Assembly: GCA_021399405.1 (NCBI GenBank)
Contig: JAAFKL010000106.1
Location: forward strand, 1 to 28,478
Length of the DNA: 28,478 bases
Direction of reading: 5' to 3'
From: Candidatus Heimdallarchaeota archaeon
GTDB taxonomy: Archaea; Asgardarchaeota; Heimdallarchaeia; Heimdallarchaeales; Kariarchaeaceae
The number at the start of each line of letters is the position of its first letter. Positions within the stretch are counted from its first letter, which is position 1. Below the pieces are notes generated by a model. It saw nothing but the letters and a program-made list of their open reading frames with translations. It ran no database searches and had not been told where the DNA came from. This document shows, one piece after another, positions 24,502 to 28,478 of this stretch. The position numbers and the translations under genes were made by a program.

Positions 24502-25602
24502 TTGGGACTATTTAACTTTAAAATATCAAAAAGAGAAAAAGTGGTTGTAGGTTTAGAAGGAGCAATATTACGAACTTATGTTATATTAGCTGGATTGGTG
24601 TTCGTTGGTCTGATATTTGCATTTTCAGGCTTTAATCCAATTCAAATTTATTTAGAAATGATCTCAGTTGCTTTTTTTAAAGAATTTGGAATCACACAAA
24701 CTATTTTAAATTTCATACCACTAGCAATAATTGCAATTGGGATTGCTATACCCGCAAGAGCAAAAATAGATAATATCGGTGCCGAAGGACAATATATTAT
24801 AGGTGCAATGGCAGGTTATTGGGTAGCGATTAGATTTCCAGATTTCCCGTCATTCATTTTAATCCCAATGATGATAGTGGGTGCCTTTTTTGCAGGTGCT
24901 CTTTGGGCACTTCCCATTGCCTTATTCAGAGTCAAAGGTGGTTTCAAAGGAATAGATGTGGTTGTCAGCTTCCTTTTGGTTTTCCCAGCAGAATTATTTT
25001 TACTGTATATGATAACAGATGATAGTCGTTGGGGAATTCTTCGTTTTACACAATCAAAAATACTTCCCGATAATGCAATTATTGCAACCTTTACCGATAA
25101 TAGTATCCCTATAACAATTTTTCTTAGTTTAATAATTTTATATGTGATGAGTTATTTCTTTTATAAAAAAGATAGAGGAATTCCAAAAACCAAAATTGCT
25201 TATGAAATTCATGTCATTGGAAACAATGAAACTGCTGGACAAGTGGCAGGAATTAGTTTTCTAAAAATTGCTTTGATAACTACTGCAATTTCAGGAGGTT
25301 TAGCAGGAATTGCAGGGATCAGTCAACTAGCTGGCAATCCTGGAAATTATCTTCTTAGAGATTCCTTTGGGGGTGGGTTTGGTTTCACGGCAATAGCAGT
25401 AGCATGGTTGGGCGGATTGAATCCTATCGGAATTTTATTCGCTGCATTTTTATTTGCAGGTTTGCTTGCCTCCAGTCCATCACTACAACTTAATTTTGGT
25501 TTACCAAATACAGCAGTTGATCTATTAAATGGAGCAATTCTTTTATTCGTATTATTATCAGAATTCTTCGTAAGGTATAAAATTACAAGGAGGGAAGACT
25601 AA
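24502..25602 (+). CDS. BMP-type ABC importer permease 1
   Basis: The 366-residue inner-membrane protein belongs to the BPD_transp_2 permease family, like YufP/NupP of nucleoside importers. About eight or more hydrophobic helices are visible, beginning near residue 25. KIDNIGAEGQYIIGAMAGYW (about 88-107) is the conserved N-I-G-x-E-G-Q element, and GLAGIAGISQLAGNPGNY (about 265-282) is the conserved late loop. The start is TTG directly after the ATPase stop, behind GAGGAGG. The next permease starts 2 bp after its stop, so the two are translationally coupled and probably form a heterodimeric channel. Confidence 0.88.
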   Translation: MGLFNFKISKREKVVVGLEGAILRTYVILAGLVFVGLIFAFSGFNPIQIYLEMISVAFFKEFGITQTILNFIPLAIIAIGIAIPARAKIDNIGAEGQYIIGAMAGYWVAIRFPDFPSFILIPMMIVGAFFAGALWALPIALFRVKGGFKGIDVVVSFLLVFPAELFLLYMITDDSRWGILRFTQSKILPDNAIIATFTDNSIPITIFLSLIILYVMSYFFYKKDRGIPKTKIAYEIHVIGNNETAGQVAGISFLKIALITTAISGGLAGIAGISQLAGNPGNYLLRDSFGGGFGFTAIAVAWLGGLNPIGILFAAFLFAGLLASSPSLQLNFGLPNTAVDLLNGAILLFVLLSEFFVRYKITRRED

Positions 25603-25604
25603 CA

Positions 25605-26636
25605 ATGTCAGAATTCGGTACAGCTTCATTTATTATCGTCACATCCACATTTTTACTAATTCCAACTTTAGGTGAATTGATATCAGAGAGATCTGGTGTA
25701 TTAAATCTTGGCGTTGAAGGAATGATAATCTCGAGTGCAGCAGGTTCGTACTTAGTTGCATATAATACTCGTAATCAGCTAGATTTACTTATTTTCACTA
25801 TTAGATGGTCTGATGTAGGTCTTGACGATAAATTAATTTTGGGAGGACACATTAGCGTTTGGATAGGGATTTTTGCAGGAATTCTAATAGGCATCAGTTT
25901 ATCTGCAGTTCATGCTTTGCTTACGGTAACCTTTAGTCGGAACCAAATTGTTTCAGGTATAGGACTCACTATATTCGGCACTGGATTAAGCGGCTTGCTT
26001 GGTAAATCTGTTGGAGGTAAAGGGGGACAAGTTGGTAATTTAGAGAGTGTTCCAATCCCATTTCTAGAAAACATACCATTTTTTGGAGAAGTATTTTTTG
26101 ACCATGACGTATTAGTATACTTTTCCTACATAATGGTTGCAGGATTATGGTTTTTCTTGTTCAAAACTAAGTTTGGAATAATTGTTCGTGCTACAGGAGA
26201 AAACCCATCTGCAGCTCATAATCAAGGTATCAACGTAAAAAAAGTACGTTTCACAAGTGTATTATTTGGTGGGGCAATGGCAGGAATCGGCGGTGCGTAT
26301 CTAACCCTTGCCTGGTTATCAATATGGAGTGATGGTATGACTAATGGTAAGGGATGGTTAGTTATTGCATTGGTTATTGTCGCATTATGGCATCCATTAT
26401 TGACTATAGTTGGAGCGTATATTTTTGGTGCAATCGATGTATATGGAGGAACTCTTGAGAGTGGGAATGAGATTTTTGGATATGAAGTACAGGTTCCATC
26501 TGCTATTGTCAAAATGACACCATATGTAGGAACTTTATTATTCTTACTTTTAATGACCATTGTTGTCAATCGATCCAAAATAAAACGAGTTCTTGGATCG
26601 CCTTCAGCCTTAACAGTTCCATTTTCGGAAGATTGA
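25605..26636 (+). CDS. BMP-type ABC importer permease 2
   Basis: This 343-residue multi-pass membrane protein is the second permease, like YufQ/NupQ. Conserved elements are TLGELISERSGVLNLGVEGM (about 20-39), the diagnostic N-L-G-x-E-G-M motif, the TFSRNQIVSGIGLTIFGTGL stretch (about 109-128), and ATGENPSAAHNQGINV (about 196-211), the cytoplasmic loop that contacts the ATPase. The start is ATG at 25605, with an AGGAGGG ribosome-binding site. It forms the membrane channel with permease 1. A 179-bp gap follows before the binding-protein gene. Confidence 0.88.
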   Translation: MSEFGTASFIIVTSTFLLIPTLGELISERSGVLNLGVEGMIISSAAGSYLVAYNTRNQLDLLIFTIRWSDVGLDDKLILGGHISVWIGIFAGILIGISLSAVHALLTVTFSRNQIVSGIGLTIFGTGLSGLLGKSVGGKGGQVGNLESVPIPFLENIPFFGEVFFDHDVLVYFSYIMVAGLWFFLFKTKFGIIVRATGENPSAAHNQGINVKKVRFTSVLFGGAMAGIGGAYLTLAWLSIWSDGMTNGKGWLVIALVIVALWHPLLTIVGAYIFGAIDVYGGTLESGNEIFGYEVQVPSAIVKMTPYVGTLLFLLLMTIVVNRSKIKRVLGSPSALTVPFSED

Positions 26637-26680
26637 TTAACAAAATTATTTTACCATAAAGTTGTACAAAGCGTAAACAA

Positions 26681-26734
26681 AAATATCAGTGTTATTGACA
26701 ATTTCAACAAAACGATTTACCTTAACTGATATTT
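26681..26734. repeat. 10-bp perfect inverted repeat upstream of the BMP gene
   Basis: AAATATCAGT (26681-26690) is repeated as its reverse complement at 26725-26734, with 34 bp between. The 44-bp centre spacing is close to four helical turns, as expected for two sites on one DNA face. It sits just upstream of a TAAATAA-like TATA candidate (about 26737-26743). Confidence 0.55.
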
Positions 26735-26815
26735 CTTAAATAATAATGGAAAACTCAAACACATCAACCTTGTGCAGATATTTTCGGGCAAGTTGAGAAA
26801 AAAGGAATTAAATAT

Positions 26816-28054
26816 ATGTCAGAAGCAACTTATGGACAAAGTGTCCTAATTAGTACTGTTGTTATTGCTGTGATTGTAGGGGCAGGCCTTGGTTATGGAG
26901 GTTCTGTCGCTTTTTCAAGTGATGATGACAGTGGAGCTGGAATCAGCGGTAATTTAAAAGCTGGTTTTATATATGTTGGACCGATTACTCCGATAGGATG
27001 GACTGGAGCTCATGATATCGCTCGTGTCCTTCTAGAAGAAAAGTATGATTGGTTGGAAACCAAAGCAATAGAGAGTGTTGTAGAAGGAGAAGCAATGAGT
27101 TCGATCGATGCCCTAGTTGATTGGGGTGCAGATGTTATATTTACTACATCATTTGGTTTCATGGATGAAACAATTACAGCCGGCGAGAAATATCCCGATG
27201 TAATGTTTTTCCATATTTCAGGATTTAAACGAAGTGCAAATGTCGGTACTGTTTTTGCAGATTTCTATCAATTATACTATTTGAATGGTATGATGGCAGG
27301 TGCATTAACTGAAACAGACCAATTGGGTTATGTCGGTGCATTCCCTATCCCAGAATTGTTGCGACATATAAACGCATTTCAGATGGGAGCGAGATCTGTT
27401 AATTCGAATGTAACTACTCATGTTGAATGGTTATTTAGTTGGTTCAACCCCACTGATGCAACATCGAAAACTAGTTTGCTCGTGAATAGCAAAAATGTTG
27501 ACGTTTTGGCGTTTACAGAAGATACAGATGCAGTATTGCTTGCGGCAGAGGATAATGATGTATTAGCTTTCGGCCATTATTCAGAAATGGATTCGCCCGC
27601 ATTAGTATCAGGTCAACTTGTACATTGGGAAATTATGTATGAAAATATTCTTCAAAAGATTATTACAGGAGAATATACAACTAAAAATCTTGCAGACGTT
27701 GACCCCCTTGGACTACTAAAAGAAGGTGCTGTAGAATTGGGTGGACAATTTGGAGTACCTATTGATCCCGATTATAAAACACAATTGGAAGCAGTGATGG
27801 TTACCGATCCAATCCTTGGTGAAATATCAGTTTACGATCTAGTACTAGTAAGATTAGCTCAAATGAGTGAGGTAAATGTTGGATTTGATCCATATACAGG
27901 TCCACTTTATTCCCAAGATGGTACACTTAAGCTGAAACAAGACGTTAGAATGACCATCTTTGAATTGATGTCAATTGATTATTTCATTGGAGTAGATGGT
28001 GGTTGTACAGCTGCTAATGATGTCGGCTGTGTAGCTGGAAGTGCATCCGGTTAA
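26816..28054 (+). CDS. BMP-family substrate-binding protein of ABC importer
   Basis: The 412-residue protein captures the substrate outside the cell for the upstream ATPase and permeases. A membrane helix at about 9-31 with no lipobox Cys suggests an N-terminal anchor, followed by an acidic Ser-rich linker. From about residue 46 the BMP fold follows: AGFIYVGPITPIGWTGAHD, TTSFGFMDETI, VGAFPIPELLRHINAFQMGA and FGHYSEMDSPA. These match the BMP subgroup with a G-W-x-x-A-H-D entry and PIPE-IN core rather than the classic G-V-D-x-D type; that subgroup's ligands are less clear than nucleosides. Two late cysteines (C398 and C407) could form a disulfide. The start is ATG at 26816, with AGGA 9 nt upstream. 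Confidence 0.88.
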   Translation: MSEATYGQSVLISTVVIAVIVGAGLGYGGSVAFSSDDDSGAGISGNLKAGFIYVGPITPIGWTGAHDIARVLLEEKYDWLETKAIESVVEGEAMSSIDALVDWGADVIFTTSFGFMDETITAGEKYPDVMFFHISGFKRSANVGTVFADFYQLYYLNGMMAGALTETDQLGYVGAFPIPELLRHINAFQMGARSVNSNVTTHVEWLFSWFNPTDATSKTSLLVNSKNVDVLAFTEDTDAVLLAAEDNDVLAFGHYSEMDSPALVSGQLVHWEIMYENILQKIITGEYTTKNLADVDPLGLLKEGAVELGGQFGVPIDPDYKTQLEAVMVTDPILGEISVYDLVLVRLAQMSEVNVGFDPYTGPLYSQDGTLKLKQDVRMTIFELMSIDYFIGVDGGCTAANDVGCVAGSASG

Positions 28055-28065
28055 TATTTATTAAC

Positions 28066-28078
28066 TTGATAAAATCAA
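28066..28078. terminator. Small hairpin after the BMP gene
   Basis: TTGAT and ATCAA form perfect 5-bp arms around AAA, 12 nt after the BMP stop. It could help end the transporter transcript, but the stem is short and AT-rich. Confidence 0.25.
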
Positions 28079-28182
28079 CAAAATAATATCATAATAGAAA
28101 AAAATATACCAATTTCAAATCTATTTCCAATAATTTTCAGTAATTAACATATTAACTTTCGGTCTACTCTATGTTTCTGCGC

Positions 28183-28189
28183 TTATATA
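28183..28189 (+). promoter_or_regulatory. TATA element for tnpB
   Basis: TTATATA is centred 27 nt before the GTG at 28213, which predicts a leaderless tnpB transcript. No ribosome-binding site is seen. Confidence 0.45.
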
Positions 28190-28212
28190 CTAGAATCCTG
28201 TAATTAATAATT

Positions 28213-28478
28213 GTGAGTATTCTACTCAGAACTTTACGTGTTCCAGTATTTCCTGATATTAAATCTAAGGAGCTACTAGAAACAACTTTTGAAGAATATT
28301 CCAAAGCTGCACAAACTGCATTTGATTATGCCAATGCAAATAATACAACTAATCGTATAAAGGTCCATCATGGAATTTACAAATCATTTCGCAAGCAATC
28401 CTCACTCAATTCTCAGTTGGTAATTAACGCCAAGAACAAGGCTATGGATGTAGTTCGAAGCTTGAAGGCAAAGAAGAA
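28213..28478 (+). CDS. tnpB: TnpB (IS200/IS605 OrfB-type) RNA-guided nuclease, 5' part, cut by window edge
   Basis: An open frame runs from GTG 28213 to the window end, giving 88 complete codons without a stop; an in-frame TAA at 28201 limits the start. The residues match the N-terminal part of TnpB: a first strand (SILLRTLRVPV), a helix with ETTFEEYSKAAQTAFDYA, and the typical HHGIYKSFRKQ, SQLVINAKNKAMDVVRSLK blocks. TnpB proteins are RuvC-type nucleases guided by an RNA from the element's right end; the RuvC domain and zinc ribbon would lie outside. No tnpA precedes it, so this may be a tnpB-only (IS1341-like) element. Whether the gene is intact cannot be judged. Confidence 0.75.
   Translation, partial: MSILLRTLRVPVFPDIKSKELLETTFEEYSKAAQTAFDYANANNTTNRIKVHHGIYKSFRKQSSLNSQLVINAKNKAMDVVRSLKAKK

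Noticed and set aside
28066..28070. TTGAT as the insertion target of the tnpB element
   Set aside because: This pentamer is the target of one known IS605-group element, but targets differ between elements. The right end is not visible, and the same bases are half of a small hairpin.

Overview
The window is an AT-rich archaeal chromosome segment. The archaeal assignment rests on the two-subunit primase (PriS and PriL), an alanyl-tRNA synthetase with the archaeal N-terminal zinc module, a TrmB-type regulator, a four-gene ferredoxin-dependent pyruvate oxidoreductase in the order gamma-delta-alpha-beta, and TATA elements about 25-30 nt upstream of many start codons. The zinc-ribbon membrane protein, sequon-rich anchored proteins and BMP-type transporter would fit an Asgard lineage, but that is an inference needing phylogeny. 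No tRNA, rRNA or CRISPR array was seen.

Layout: (1) 1-2081, minus strand: a zinc-ribbon membrane protein followed by a TrmB-family regulator, probably one operon. (2) 2301-3839, plus: a membrane-anchored, probably secreted metzincin-like metalloprotease. (3) 3847-7183, minus: priL, priS and lipB, each with its own likely promoter. (4) 7367-12699, plus: purB, alaS and a tandem DinB-like protein, whose 3' end overlaps a convergent histidine-phosphatase gene (12683-13339, minus). (5) 13457-18346, plus: an anchored protein with three LEA14-like beta repeats, a MobA-like nucleotidyltransferase, a GNAT-like protein, an M24 peptidase and a small conserved protein. A hairpin at 18347-18373 separates these from a convergent nitroreductase gene. 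(6) 19324-22258, plus: the porGDAB operon, behind a 378-bp leader region with three inverted repeats. (7) 22321-28054, plus: a GNAT acetyltransferase, then a BMP-family ABC importer (ATPase, two permeases, and a separately promoted binding protein behind a 10-bp inverted repeat). (8) 28213 to the right edge: the 5' part of a tnpB (IS200/IS605-type OrfB) gene, the only mobile-element signal.

Most of the window is housekeeping: replication priming, purine synthesis, tRNA charging, lipoylation and acetyl-CoA/pyruvate metabolism. The importer family is known for nucleosides and related compounds and could supply purine salvage. The least explained genes are the metzincin-like protease, the LEA14-like surface protein, the tandem DinB protein and the membrane HTH/zinc-ribbon protein paired with TrmB. 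Genes that begin a transcript tend to have a TATA element at leaderless distance, while genes inside operons tend to have GAGGT/GGAGG-type ribosome-binding sites, several of them in front of TTG starts.
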